Below are positions 49,761-57,270 of a stretch of 64,000 nt of DNA, piece after piece (within the stretch, counting starts at the first letter, position 1; each line of letters begins with the position of its first letter). The DNA lies in assembly GCF_020151015.1 (NCBI RefSeq), contig NZ_CP083746.1:3873001-3937000 (forward strand), in the 5' to 3' direction. The notes under the pieces were generated by a model, which saw only the letters and a list, made by a program, of their open reading frames with translations, did no database searches and was not told the origin of the DNA. Position numbers and translations under genes: made by a program. Source of the stretch: Pseudomonas sp. p1(2021b) (GTDB lineage: Bacteria; Pseudomonadota; Gammaproteobacteria; Pseudomonadales; Pseudomonadaceae).

Positions 49761-51407
49761 CTACCTGACCTGCCCCAGGTTCGCCTCGCTCATGTCCAGC
49801 TCCCCCAGCACCTGGCGCACCACCTCATCGCCCACCAAGTGCTTGCGATGCAGCTCGTACAACGCCAGCCGCTGCGCCCGCAGGGCCCGCACCCGCAACC
49901 GCCGCTCCAGCAGGTCCATCTGCTCGGCCAGGGCCCGAGCTTCGGCCGTGTCGTTGTAGCTGTCCAACTCATCACGGTACTCGGCCATCAAACGCGCCTT
50001 GAGCTCCACCGCCAAGGTCGCCTGGGCTGCATCCTGAGGCGCATTGGCATCGACCACCTCCTCGGCCTCCAAGGCATGGATGGCCGCCTCCGCCGTGCGC
50101 CGCCAGGCGTCCTGTACCTCCTGGCGCAGGCGTTCGTCCGGGCTCCTGGTGACCCCACGCAGCAACAGCGGCAAGGCGACGCAGGCGCTGACCAGCGACA
50201 GCAGGATCACGCCGGCGGCGATGAAGATCAGCAGGTCACGCTCGGGGAAGGCCTTGCCCGCCCCCATCAGCAATGGCACCGACATCACGCCTGCCAGGGT
50301 CACCGCCCCGCGTACGCCACCGAGCGTCAACAGCAGGCAGGACCGGGTGGTGGGCACCAGCACCAGCTCCGGCTTGCCGCGCCAACGGCGTACCACGCCG
50401 ATCGCACGCCAGATGCTCTGCACCCAGACGAAGCGCAGCGCCACCAGCGCCACGAAGATCGCCACCACATCCAGGCAGCGCCAGGCCAGGGTCGGCCATA
50501 CGGTAGCTTCGTCGCTGACCACAGCCTTGATGATGTCCGGCAACTGCAGACCCAGCAGCAGGAAGATCAGGCCATTGAAGGCGAACTCCAACAGCGACCA
50601 CACACTGCGGTTGAGCAGGCGCGTGCTGGTCTGGCGCGGCAGCAGGTCGAGCCAGCTCTGCATCATGCCGGCCGCCACCGCGGACAGAATGCCCGACACA
50701 CCGAGGCGCTCGGCCAGCACATAGGCGGCGAACGGCAGCAGCAACATGAACACCACGTGAGTCGCCGGATCGTCCCAGCCGCGAGCGATCATCCAGGCCC
50801 GCAGCCGCCCGATCAGCCAACTCAGGGCCACGCCGACCGCCAGGCCGCCCAGGGCAACGATGACGAAGGTCACGCTTGCCTCGGTCAGCGAGAACACCCC
50901 GGTGATCGCCGCAGCCAGGGCGAACTTGAAGGTCACCAGGCCCGACGCATCGTTCATCAGCGCCTCGCCCTGGAGCATGTGCATCAACGGGGTGGGCAGG
51001 CGATCCTGGGCGATGGCCGATACCGCCACGGCGTCGGTGGGCGACAGTACCGCCGCCAGGGCGAAGGCCACCGGCAAGGGAATGCTCGGCACGATCCAGT
51101 GGATGAAGTAGCCCGCACCGACCACGGTGAACAGCACCAGCCCCACCGCCAAGGCCACCACCGGCCCACGCAGGCGCCACAGTTCGCGCTTGGGCATGCG
51201 CCAGCCGTCGGCGAACAGCAGCGGTGGCAGGAACAGGAACAGGAACAGCTCCGGATCCAGCGCCACGTGCAGGCCCAGGGTCGGCCAGGCCAGCAGCGCG
51301 CCGGCGGCGATCTGCACCAGCGGCAATGGCAGCGGGACCACCCGACCGACCAGTTTCGACACACTTACCAGCGTCAGCAGGATGAGGACGGTATAGGCTG
51401 ACTGCAT
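49761..51407 (-). CDS. CPA1-family Na+/H+ antiporter
   Basis: 548 residues. About 12 membrane segments (residues 1-420) carry CPA1 features: LSPTDAVAVSAIAQD with the ion-binding Asp region, GEALMNDASGLVTFKFALAA with the Asn-Asp pair, and LGGVRGAVTLAGVMSVPLL. A long soluble, helical C-terminal tail (about residues 430-548) is probably regulatory. It exchanges cytoplasmic Na+ (or K+) for H+. The start ATG at 51407 has an AGGAAG site. The exact cation is not readable. Confidence 0.9.
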   Translation of the reverse strand: MQSAYTVLILLTLVSVSKLVGRVVPLPLPLVQIAAGALLAWPTLGLHVALDPELFLFLFLPPLLFADGWRMPKRELWRLRGPVVALAVGLVLFTVVGAGYFIHWIVPSIPLPVAFALAAVLSPTDAVAVSAIAQDRLPTPLMHMLQGEALMNDASGLVTFKFALAAAITGVFSLTEASVTFVIVALGGLAVGVALSWLIGRLRAWMIARGWDDPATHVVFMLLLPFAAYVLAERLGVSGILSAVAAGMMQSWLDLLPRQTSTRLLNRSVWSLLEFAFNGLIFLLLGLQLPDIIKAVVSDEATVWPTLAWRCLDVVAIFVALVALRFVWVQSIWRAIGVVRRWRGKPELVLVPTTRSCLLLTLGGVRGAVTLAGVMSVPLLMGAGKAFPERDLLIFIAAGVILLSLVSACVALPLLLRGVTRSPDERLRQEVQDAWRRTAEAAIHALEAEEVVDANAPQDAAQATLAVELKARLMAEYRDELDSYNDTAEARALAEQMDLLERRLRVRALRAQRLALYELHRKHLVGDEVVRQVLGELDMSEANLGQVR

Positions 51408-51721
51408 CGGCAAAGCTTCCTGTGTAATCCGAATAGAGCGACAACGGGGCGAATCCTCGCCATTGAAACAATATGTTAGCGGCGGATGGGGAAACGGGGC
51501 CGCTGCACCATAGTCGCAGGGGGCGAATGAATATGTAACACGATGATACGTGGCAGGGGCGAGGTGCAGGGCTTCAGCATTACGACTGCGCGCGATCGAC
51601 CATGCACCGAACCCCCAAGCCATGCACACCCGTGGCGCTCCAGGGAGCGTTCCCGCATAATCCCGCGACTGACAATCGAACACGGAGAAATTGGGGCGGC
51701 CTTCGAACCCCAATGCACACG
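51408..51721. promoter_or_regulatory. Intergenic region with divergent promoters (antiporter / yffB)
   Basis: This gap of 314 bases has no gene I can support. It contains a possible -10 box CATAAT (about 51656-51661) facing the yffB stub and an inverted repeat TTGGGG...CCCCAA (51690-51711) just before its start codon. Confidence 0.35.
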
Positions 51722-51739
51722 ATGACCTATACGCTCTAT

Positions 51740-51763
51740 GGCATAAAAGCCTGGGACGCCATA
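51740..51763. other. attL: left attachment site
   Basis: Matches the right-end copy (63798-63821) at 20 of 24 bases, with an uninterrupted shared core AAAGCCTG (51746-51753). It lies in codons 7-14 of the yffB stub. Confidence 0.75.
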
Positions 51764-51808
51764 GTAATTCGACCAAATCCCAATGAAATCAGTACGTTAA
51801 ATCTAAAT

Positions 51809-51828
51809 CGGCGCCCTGCACAGGCGCC
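51809..51828 (+). terminator. Terminator at the left end of the element
   Basis: CGGCGCC-CTGCACA-GGCGCCG (51809-51829 region) followed by TTTTCG. It would stop transcripts of the truncated yffB stub. Confidence 0.7.
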
Positions 51829-51856
51829 GTTTTCGTTCGTTATGAACTCAATATAA

Positions 51857-52208
51857 TCAGGCGTTTACGGATGCATTTTGGGGAAGATTTCCCGAGCATC
51901 TATCCCTCCTCTGGCGTTCTGCCAACCCTCCTCTTCCTAAGCCCCACGCCACCAGCATCTGGTCTAGCCATGAAGACCCGAACACTGTATAAATGAACAG
52001 TATCACTACAGAGTCGAGAGCACACCGCTCGTCGCCATGCAGTGAGGGAGTATCCCAGGTTCACGACTCAAAACCGCTGGCATCTCAAATATGATTTGAC
52101 TTGAAGCTTGACGTGGAGATAATCGCGAGCCACCTTGTCTGTACAGTGTGCACATCCTGTGGATAAGTAATTATTGACAAATGCCGCTGATCTTTGATGG
52201 AGCAGCTT
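51857..52208. other. Left-end noncoding segment of the element
   Basis: 350 bases with no credible gene. It holds an integrase arm-site-like repeat TTTTGGGGAAGATTT (51876-51890), a LexA box (51985-52000) and the leader of the next gene. Confidence 0.5.
51985..52000 (+). promoter_or_regulatory. LexA (SOS) box
   Basis: CTGTATAAATGAACAG fits the CTG-N10-CAG consensus of gammaproteobacterial LexA sites, and the wider ACTGTATAAATGAACAGT is symmetric at both ends. It overlaps a possible TATAAA -10 element. The first genes downstream are the small gene at 52209 and the SDH-type peptidase, about 205 bases away. Confidence 0.75.
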
Positions 52209-52457
52209 ATGAGCAGCGTATTTTTTCACGAGTCAAGCGCGATGGCTCAGGCCCGCAATCTTTTCGGGACCAGGACGGACCAGGTTCTCGTCAAAGACGA
52301 GGTAACGTCCCCTCCAAGCCGTGACCCATATGAGGCTATTCGCCAAGCCAGCGAGCGTATGAATGCTGGGTTGACGGCATTCGCTCTTGGTGAGCGCCAC
52401 TATTCCAACGACGATCAGGACGCTCGCCAGCATGCCGGACTGCTTCCCCCGCTCTAA
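52209..52457 (+). CDS. Small hypothetical protein upstream of the peptidase
   Basis: 82 residues from the ATG at 52209, with GGAG six bases before it; TTG/ATG codons at 52194-52197 could add a few residues. The sequence begins MSSVFFHESSAMAQARNLFG and includes a charged stretch RDPYEAIRQASERMNAG. No membrane segment or known motif is seen. It overlaps the peptidase start by 26 bases, so the two are probably translated together. It may be a partner or adaptor of the peptidase, or an unrelated phage gene. Confidence 0.6.
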   Translation: MSSVFFHESSAMAQARNLFGTRTDQVLVKDEVTSPPSRDPYEAIRQASERMNAGLTAFALGERHYSNDDQDARQHAGLLPPL

Positions 52458-53253
52458 GACGCTTCCGCCTCAATCCCCGCTTTTCTGGGTCACGCACAAA
52501 GACCGGTATCTTCGTCAGCAACTGATCTCTGACATACAAGAAGATACCGGACGTGAGTTGATCGTTTATTTCACTGAGTGCGAGCAGTCCGGAGCCCAGA
52601 TCGACATGGGTGATGATGTCCTGTTTGCAGAGCTTTTGCGCGGCGCTCTTGGCAAGCCAATAGACCTGCTACTCGAGACTAATGGTGGATACACCGACCC
52701 AACTGAGAAGATCTGCTCCCTGCTGCAGCAGGCCGCTCCTGACTTACGGGTAATCGTCCCGCGTCGAGCCAAAAGCAATGGCACTGTCATTGCCTTAACG
52801 GGGTCTACCATAATGATGGGCGTGGAGTCCGAACTGGGTCCGATCGATCCATCCTACAATGGCGTTCCGGTCGAGTTCATTCTCAATGCACCTGCAGGAT
52901 CGTTCAACCCAATCGAGTACCAACTAGCTCTGACCACGCGCGGCCAGACTGAAAAGCTTGCGCGAGAGCTGTTATCTCGCGGTATGATGTCGCATGTGCC
53001 AGAAGCTATTGATGAAACCATCTCAAAGATGGCTACCCGCGGGCACTATCACTCTCATGGCTCGGTGATTGATATGCGAGAGGCGGCTCTGCTGAACCTC
53101 AATGTGACACAGCACCCTATGAATGATTCGCTGTGGCAAAAAATCTGGCTGCTTCGGACGATGTATCAGTACGATTGCTTGCAAGCAGGGTACGCAAAAA
53201 TCTTTGAAAGCCAGAAGCTAAGCAGTGCTGTAAAGGCTGTCAGCAGGGCTTGA
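52432..53253 (+). CDS. SDH-type (serine dehydrogenase proteinase) Clp-fold serine peptidase
   Basis: 273 residues. The fold resembles the ClpP/SppA-like SDH_protease family. The glycine loop is LLETNGGYTDPTEK (about residues 80-93), the nucleophile is Ser115 in PRRAKSNGTVIALTGSTIMM, and GVESELGPIDPS follows as in the family. There is no signal peptide, so it should be cytoplasmic. Family members are found in prophages and archaea, and their natural substrates are poorly known. The start ATG at 52432 overlaps the small upstream gene; a GTG at 52387 is an alternative. A LexA box lies upstream of the pair, suggesting DNA-damage induction. Confidence 0.8.
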   Translation: MPDCFPRSKTLPPQSPLFWVTHKDRYLRQQLISDIQEDTGRELIVYFTECEQSGAQIDMGDDVLFAELLRGALGKPIDLLLETNGGYTDPTEKICSLLQQAAPDLRVIVPRRAKSNGTVIALTGSTIMMGVESELGPIDPSYNGVPVEFILNAPAGSFNPIEYQLALTTRGQTEKLARELLSRGMMSHVPEAIDETISKMATRGHYHSHGSVIDMREAALLNLNVTQHPMNDSLWQKIWLLRTMYQYDCLQAGYAKIFESQKLSSAVKAVSRA

Positions 53254-53260
53254 TTTTGGA

Positions 53261-53291
53261 CAGTAAACGCCTCACTGGCAGGCGTTTACTG
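53261..53291. terminator. Hairpin between convergent peptidase and spanin genes
   Basis: Perfect 11-bp stem CAGTAAACGCC / GGCGTTTACTG with a 9-base loop, overlapping the Rz1-like stop codon. There is no T-run, so it is a structural barrier or weak bidirectional terminator. Confidence 0.5.
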
Positions 53292-53613
53292 CAGCTTCCA
53301 GCAATCGTTCATACCCGATCCGCTGCCTACGCTCCGCCAGCAGCGCCCTCACCTTCACCTCCAGGCTGTCGGTCTTGCGCAGGCCGGCAGCAGCCCAAGG
53401 CGGCACAGCGACTTCCGGCGCGCGACACGGCACCTGGACTGGTACCTCGACGCGAACATGCTGGACCTGTGGCTCGACCTTCCCGCCGCACCCAGCTAGG
53501 CCCAGGGTCAGAACCAGCCCGCTCCCACACGCAAGACCACGAATTACGCGGCTTGTAGCTCGAAACCGCCACGCGCCGCTCCCACAGAAACGCAATTTCA
53601 GCCCCAGGCTCAT
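53272..53613 (-). CDS. Rz1-like outer-membrane spanin lipoprotein
   Basis: 113 residues. A hydrophobic stretch ends in the lipobox VLTLGLAGCGG at about residue 42, so the mature part would be an outer-membrane lipoprotein. The mature part is Pro/Val-rich at first (VRVEVPVQVPCRAPEVAVPP), typical of o-spanins. It starts at the end of the Rz-like gene (overlapping stop and ATG). With Rz it would fuse inner and outer membranes in the last step of phage lysis. The long N-terminal region before the lipobox is unusual; the true start may be an internal codon. Confidence 0.7.
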   Translation of the reverse strand: MSLGLKLRFCGSGAWRFRATSRVIRGLACGSGLVLTLGLAGCGGKVEPQVQHVRVEVPVQVPCRAPEVAVPPWAAAGLRKTDSLEVKVRALLAERRQRIGYERLLEAAVNACQ

Positions 53614-53972
53614 AACCCCAGCTCCTTGTCGATGATGGCCGTGGCAGCCGCGCACTGGTCGCCACCGGTGCACTCCTGCTGCAGTCGATTTGCCGCGGCG
53701 AAGTCGGCCTGGGCGCTGGCCTGTGCATCCTTCACGGCCTGCTCCGCCCGGGCTTGGCGTTCGTTCGCGGCCCGGGTCAAATCGCCCAGGGCCTTGCCCT
53801 GCTCCTGCGCCAACCCGGCGAGGTTGTCACGCGCGGCGGCGCACTCGGCAACCCGGTCCTGCGCCGCGTCGAGCGCCGGCCGGAAGTGGCTGGTAGTGGC
53901 CCAGGTACCGACGGCCATGCCGAGCAGGATGAGCAGGCCGGCGCCCGCAGCGCGTAAGGCCCACCCGCTCAC
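53610..53972 (-). CDS. Rz-like inner-membrane spanin
   Basis: 120 residues. An N-terminal membrane anchor (ALRAAGAGLLILLGMAVGTW) is followed by a long, Ala/Gln/Glu-rich helical segment (DAAQDRVAECAAARDNLAGL and AANERQARAEQAVKDAQASA), as in i-spanins. Its start overlaps the upstream endolysin stop by four bases and its end abuts the Rz1-like lipoprotein. The lysis cassette order endolysin-Rz-Rz1 is kept although no holin is left in this element. Confidence 0.8.
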   Translation of the reverse strand: MSGWALRAAGAGLLILLGMAVGTWATTSHFRPALDAAQDRVAECAAARDNLAGLAQEQGKALGDLTRAANERQARAEQAVKDAQASAQADFAAANRLQQECTGGDQCAAATAIIDKELGL

Positions 53973-54412
53973 GCCAGCGCCCTCCGCACGCCCTCGTCGA
54001 TCACTTCGGGCTTGTACGGGTTGCCGCCGTTCTCATGGATGATGATGCTCTCGACGAACACCCGCAGCGTGGCCGGGTCCTTGATGTTGATCGGGTCGGT
54101 GGTGCGGACGCCCAGGCGCTTGGCAACGGCCGAGGCGTAGGCCTGGGTGTCGTTCTCGTTCGCCGGCGCCCAGCGGTTGATGGTCTCAAACACCGTGTCG
54201 ATGCCCTTCCCGCCCACGCCGGGCATGCTATCTTTGCCGCGGTAGGCGATGAGCAGCTTGCCCAGGGCGCGGATGCCGTTCTCTGGGGTATCGAAGCGGG
54301 CGAATCGCGGCTTAGCGGCGCGCACCTCCAGGCCCAGCTGGCCCACCCAGTCGTTCCGGGGGTTGAAATCGATGTTGCCGGGGTTGTTGTTGCGTACGCC
54401 GCGTGCGGTCAT
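53969..54412 (-). CDS. Phage peptidoglycan hydrolase-like ('structural protein P5-like') protein
   Basis: 147 residues, beginning MTARGVRNNNPGNIDFNPRN. The NNPGNI block and the following FARFDTPENGIRALGKLLIA are shared by a family of phage proteins often annotated as structural proteins or putative endolysins. INRWAPANENDTQAYASAVA is another typical block. It sits directly upstream of the spanins, so an endolysin role is likely. Catalytic residues cannot be assigned with certainty. Confidence 0.75.
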   Translation of the reverse strand: MTARGVRNNNPGNIDFNPRNDWVGQLGLEVRAAKPRFARFDTPENGIRALGKLLIAYRGKDSMPGVGGKGIDTVFETINRWAPANENDTQAYASAVAKRLGVRTTDPINIKDPATLRVFVESIIIHENGGNPYKPEVIDEGVRRALA

Positions 54413-54427
54413 GGGTTTTCTCCGGCC

Positions 54428-54451
54428 AAAAAAATACCGCCATCTGGCGGT
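54428..54451 (-). terminator. Terminator upstream of the lysis cassette
   Basis: ACCGCCA-TC-TGGCGGT with a run of seven T on the minus strand (A-run 54428-54434). It separates the tail-gene remnants from the lysis genes. Confidence 0.8.
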
Positions 54452-54544
54452 TGTCTTCGTTGGCAGGCTGTCGTTCAGTTGATCAGGCCGGCGGCGCGGG
54501 CCAGGCGATCTCGTCGGGGTAGCCGGGCTGATCGGGCAGGCGGA

Positions 54545-54826
54545 TCAGCGCCACCCCCAACCGCCCGGATATGAGTACTGCCAAGATAGCGTCGCGCTGG
54601 ATGCACCGACACTGAGGGTTACCCCCGGCCGCTTTCCCAGGTACTTGTTCTGCACCGACAGCTCAGTGACGGCATAGAACAGCTCCTTGCCGGCCGGAGG
54701 CAGCGGAATCGAGAGCGAACCATTGGCAGCGCCTGTATCCACATACCCCATCATTTGGCTGATCGAACTGGTCATGTCGAGGAGCAGCAGGCCGCTCGGG
54801 TCGTAGACCTTCAGGCCGGCACTCAT
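54545..54826 (-). pseudogene. Phage tail-region protein remnant (DUF6453-like), truncated at its C-terminus
   Basis: 93 residues starting MSAGLKVYDPSGLLLLDMTS, resembling a small protein found after the tail-tip genes of lambda-like Pseudomonas prophages. The end (SWQYSYPGGWGWR) stops abruptly. In the next frame the DNA continues as LIRLPDQPGYPDEIAWPAPP to a stop at 54483, which looks like the tail of a tail-fibre assembly chaperone. A deletion or frameshift has therefore joined two genes here. Its ATG overlaps the stop of the gpM-like remnant. Confidence 0.55.
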
Positions 54827-54990
54827 ACATTCACTCCCAGATCGATCGCCAGGTAGCTGTCTTCTTTGTTGTTCGGTCCGTCACCGACGATCTGCCGATA
54901 CCCGCCGCCGAATCGAGACTCCCGCACCCGGTATTGGATGTCAGGAGTCTCGCCGCGCTCGGTGGGCCAACGAAAGGTTTCTATCGCCAT
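54823..54990 (-). pseudogene. Lambda gpM-like minor tail protein, N-terminal half only
   Basis: 55 residues beginning MAIETFRWPTERGETPDIQY, then RVRESRFGGGYRQIVGDGPN, matching the N-terminus of lambda tail-tip protein M (normally ~110 residues). After NNKEDSY the frame continues YLAIDLGVNV and stops, overlapping the next gene start. That ending is unlike gpM and may be the tail of another gene, implying an in-frame deletion that removed the L, K, I and J genes. Confidence 0.65.
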
Positions 54991-55038
54991 AGTGATCTCG
55001 ATAGGATGTTGGCTTTCAACCAAGGTGTGAGGTCCAGC

Positions 55039-55254
55039 ATGAAACTCACCGTTTCCAGCATCTCCGTAACCGACGAAGCTGATGATGAGCGTTTGCAGTT
55101 GGTTTCAAGCCACATTGATTTGGAGTTCGATACCGACGGCTGCTATGGCGGCGCCGGTATCGGCATTAACTTTGAGATCGAGAATGCTCGTGACATGACA
55201 TTCAGCCAGCTCGAAAAAATCGTGCTGGAAAAGGCACGCGCCGTCCTGAAGTGA
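55039..55254 (+). CDS. Small acidic hypothetical phage protein
   Basis: 71 residues from the ATG at 55039, starting MKLTVSSISVTDEADDERLQ. It is acidic, beta-rich in appearance, and ends in an amphipathic helix (FSQLEKIVLEKARAVLK). It is encoded opposite to the surrounding tail genes, two bases before the end of the tape-measure remnant, like a 'moron' gene. No function can be read from it. Confidence 0.55.
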   Translation: MKLTVSSISVTDEADDERLQLVSSHIDLEFDTDGCYGGAGIGINFEIENARDMTFSQLEKIVLEKARAVLK

Positions 55255-55256
55255 TC

Positions 55257-55720
55257 TCAGCGCCGCTGCATGGCCCTGCCAATGGCACCGTCAGGACGCA
55301 GGTCCATGCTCAACAGCTTGCGGTACTTCATCTCGACAAAATCGCCAATTTCCCTTCCAAACTGCCCGAGCATTGGGCTGCTCGACTCCATCTGGCTTGA
55401 GCCATCGCTATTGATCGTGATGCTCACGTTCACTGTCGAACCAGCGCCTTGCCCACCGCCTCCGCTCGACGCGATTGTTGGTGTCAAAGCCGGGCCAAGG
55501 GGCGTAATGCTCCCCGCTTCGCTACCCATCATCAGGTAGGTCTTGCCACCCTGATTCAATAGCTCGGGCCCCAGTTCATTGACCTGGTAGAGTGAGTTTG
55601 CCGCTACCGGGCCACCGGCAGCGCGCCGACCAGAGACGAAATTGTCCATGATCTCAGGGCTGTACCCGGCCTGGGTCGATCCTGCGGATGTCGTTCCGCT
55701 ACCGAACCAAGCAGAGAGCG
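55257..55720 (-). pseudogene. C-terminal fragment of a phage tail tape-measure protein
   Basis: About 150 residues remain, including YQVNELGPELLNQGGKTYLM and GQGAGSTVNVSITINSDGSS, both typical of tape-measure C-termini. The tape measure normally exceeds 700 residues. The open frame continues to 55796, but its upstream part is only the antisense of another gene remnant (see 55699-55818), so a deletion junction lies at about 55700-55720. Confidence 0.75.
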
Positions 55721-55818
55721 CTGTGGGCCTGCCACGGGAGACGCCGGTGGCGAGCCTCAAGCGCAGTCTCGGCGTGACAATGAAGGGCCGGCGCATCGCC
55801 GTCCGCGTGCGGCCATGA
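55699..55818 (+). pseudogene. C-terminal fragment of an unidentified rightward phage gene at a deletion junction
   Basis: The open frame ends PRETPVASLKRSLGVTMKGR then RIAVRVRP and stop, overlapping the next start codon (ATGA). Basic composition and perfect coupling to the next gene suggest a genuine C-terminus of an early-region gene whose front was lost. The protein family is not identified. Confidence 0.4.
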
Positions 55819-55931
55819 CCGGCTACCAGCGAGCCCGTCGCCTCGCCATGTTGCGCGGCAGCTTAATCACCCTTTCCCTCTGCACCGCCTGGATGCTCGC
55901 CAGCGCTTACGCAGGCTGCATCACCTCCTGA
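55815..55931 (+). CDS. Short membrane peptide, 38 residues
   Basis: Begins MTGYQRARRLAMLRGSLITL and continues SLCTAWMLASAYAGC. A basic N-terminus and a single hydrophobic segment are visible. It overlaps the previous fragment's stop and lies seven bases before the next gene, as part of a compact rightward operon. It resembles the small membrane peptides common in prophage early regions; function unknown. Confidence 0.45.
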   Translation: MTGYQRARRLAMLRGSLITLSLCTAWMLASAYAGCITS

Positions 55932-55938
55932 GGTAACC

Positions 55939-56562
55939 ATGAGCACAACACCCCGCCTGGCCGCCCAGCTCGACTGGAAGACGGTCGGAGCGTTCTCGCC
56001 TGAGCGCTACCAGGGCGACGAGCGCAAAGAGTCCATCCTGACCAGCCCGCTGCACATCATCTGCACCATGCGCAGCAAGACCAAGACGGTTCAGGGCGAA
56101 GGCAAGAAGATCCTCAAACTGGGCATGAAGTCCGAGCAGCGTGACGGTTCTGACTACGAGTTCACTGTGGTGCTCGACCTGCTACACGATGGAAACGTCG
56201 CCGTGACCACCAAGGACCGTACCCGTCTCTTCGATCAGCCGGAGGTTGTCAGCCCGGATACCGGCCGGCGCCTTCTGGCCTGGCTGAACGATGGCAAGTC
56301 TCAAGCTGATCTCCAGGCTGCGGCACTCGACGACGCCATGTCGAAGATCCCGATCACAGAGACGATGCAGGAACTGCAGAGCGTGTTCTCGGCAGCCTAT
56401 CGCGTCCTCGAGCAGTCCCCTCAGCCATTCGCAATCAGCGATGATCTACCTGCACTACCGCGAACAAGCGCCAGGTCTTCTGCGCAACGCCCACGCCGCC
56501 CTGGACGACGTGGAGAACTGTCGCCTTCTGCTGATCAAGATCCTCGACGCCCTAGCTACTGA
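55939..56562 (+). pseudogene. Phage nucleotide-binding (Sak4/AAA_24-like) recombination protein, N-terminal domain lost
   Basis: The open frame has 207 codons. Residues about 35-150 (SPLHIICTMRSKTKTVQGEG, then DGSDYEFTVVLDLLHDGNVA and TKDRTRLFDQPEVVSPDTGR) match the C-terminal half of phage ATP-binding proteins related to Sak4 single-strand annealing factors. The Walker A and B motifs that should precede this are missing. The first ~20 residues and the arginine-rich ending (from about residue 175) do not fit the family, so both ends look like deletion joins. It is probably inactive. Confidence 0.65.
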
Positions 56563-56749
56563 GCTGGGCCGCCCTGTGGCCGACTGGGAAGAGCTCTGGA
56601 CCATTTCGGAAGACGCCCGCATTCCAACCGTGATCGGCTTCGGCAAGCACCGCAGCGCCAAGTTCAGCGATCTACCGCCCGATTACCGCCGCTGGCTGCT
56701 GAATCAGCCCGATCTTGACCCGTTCGTTCGCAAAGCCCTCATGAGGTAG
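56441..56749 (+). pseudogene. C-terminal fragment of a DnaQ-like exonuclease with DUF3820-type tail
   Basis: 102 residues from the ATG at 56441. NAHAALDDVENCRLLLIKIL looks like exonuclease motif III (His-x4-Asp), and GFGKHRSAKFSDLPPDYRRW resembles the DUF3820 tail common to phage exonucleases. Motifs I and II are absent. It overlaps the frame of the Sak4-like remnant, and the two seem to have been joined by a deletion. Nuclease activity is unlikely. Confidence 0.6.
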
Positions 56750-56754
56750 CTCGC

Positions 56755-57267
56755 ATGAACCAATCCATCGACCTGAAGGCCGCAACCGCGGCCTTCTTCG
56801 CGTCTGGCGGCCAGCTCGTCGTGCTGGAGGGCTTCACCTACCGGCCTCTACCGCCGCGCAGACATCCTGAGCCCAAGCCGAAGCGGGCAAAGCCAGTCAA
56901 GCAAGAGCCCGACGGTGAGCGCAAAAGCCGAGCCAAGGCCCGCACCGCGCAGATAGCAGAGCTCGCTAAGACTATGACCTGTGGCGAGGTGGCCAAGCTG
57001 CTGGGCGAAACCAAGACCGCTCTATGGGGCGTAGCGGCTCGTGGCGGATTCAGGTTCTTCAGCCCGCCTAGACCAGCCAGGCCGGCGAAGGTAAAGGCCG
57101 AACCGAGTCAGGAGGACCGCGATCTAGCCGAAAAGATCATCGCCTTGCGTGATGCGGGAAAGTCCAGATGCCGGGCCACGATTGAACTGGGTATCGGCAA
57201 CTGTCGGCTTGTGCGAATCATCGAGGCGTTCGATATCGACTTCCCAGTTCAACAGCGCCAGAGGTAG
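56755..57267 (+). CDS. Hypothetical phage protein with HTH-like segments
   Basis: 170 residues, start supported by GAGGTAG. It has a Lys/Arg/Pro-rich linker (PEPKPKRAKPVKQEPDGERK) and two segments that could form DNA-binding helices: MTCGEVAKLLGETKTALWGV and IIALRDAGKSRCRATIELGI. The pattern suggests a DNA-binding early-region protein, but I do not recognise the family. It is part of the rightward early operon 55.8-58.3 kb. Confidence 0.65.
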   Translation: MNQSIDLKAATAAFFASGGQLVVLEGFTYRPLPPRRHPEPKPKRAKPVKQEPDGERKSRAKARTAQIAELAKTMTCGEVAKLLGETKTALWGVAARGGFRFFSPPRPARPAKVKAEPSQEDRDLAEKIIALRDAGKSRCRATIELGIGNCRLVRIIEAFDIDFPVQQRQR

Positions 57268-57270
57268 GCC

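Larger units (their letters stand above)
51722..51856 (+). pseudogene. yffB: 5' stub of an Spx/YffB-family (ArsC-like) gene cut by integration
   Basis: The first ten codons read MTYTLYGIKA, matching the thioredoxin-fold start of YffB/Spx proteins, and then diverge (WDAIVIRPNP), losing the redox Cys, before a stop at 51856. The same gene start reappears at 63780 joined to a long open frame. The stub keeps the native upstream position next to dapC and the antiporter; everything after codon 10 is element DNA. A terminator hairpin follows inside the stub. Confidence 0.85.

Noticed and set aside
52125..52170. A second LexA-like site around TGTCTGTACAGTGTGCACA
   Set aside because: It does not keep the CTG-N10-CAG spacing.
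52003..52208. Short peptides in the leader of the SDH-peptidase genes
   Set aside because: Frames of at most 17 codons with non-ATG starts and no ribosome-binding site.
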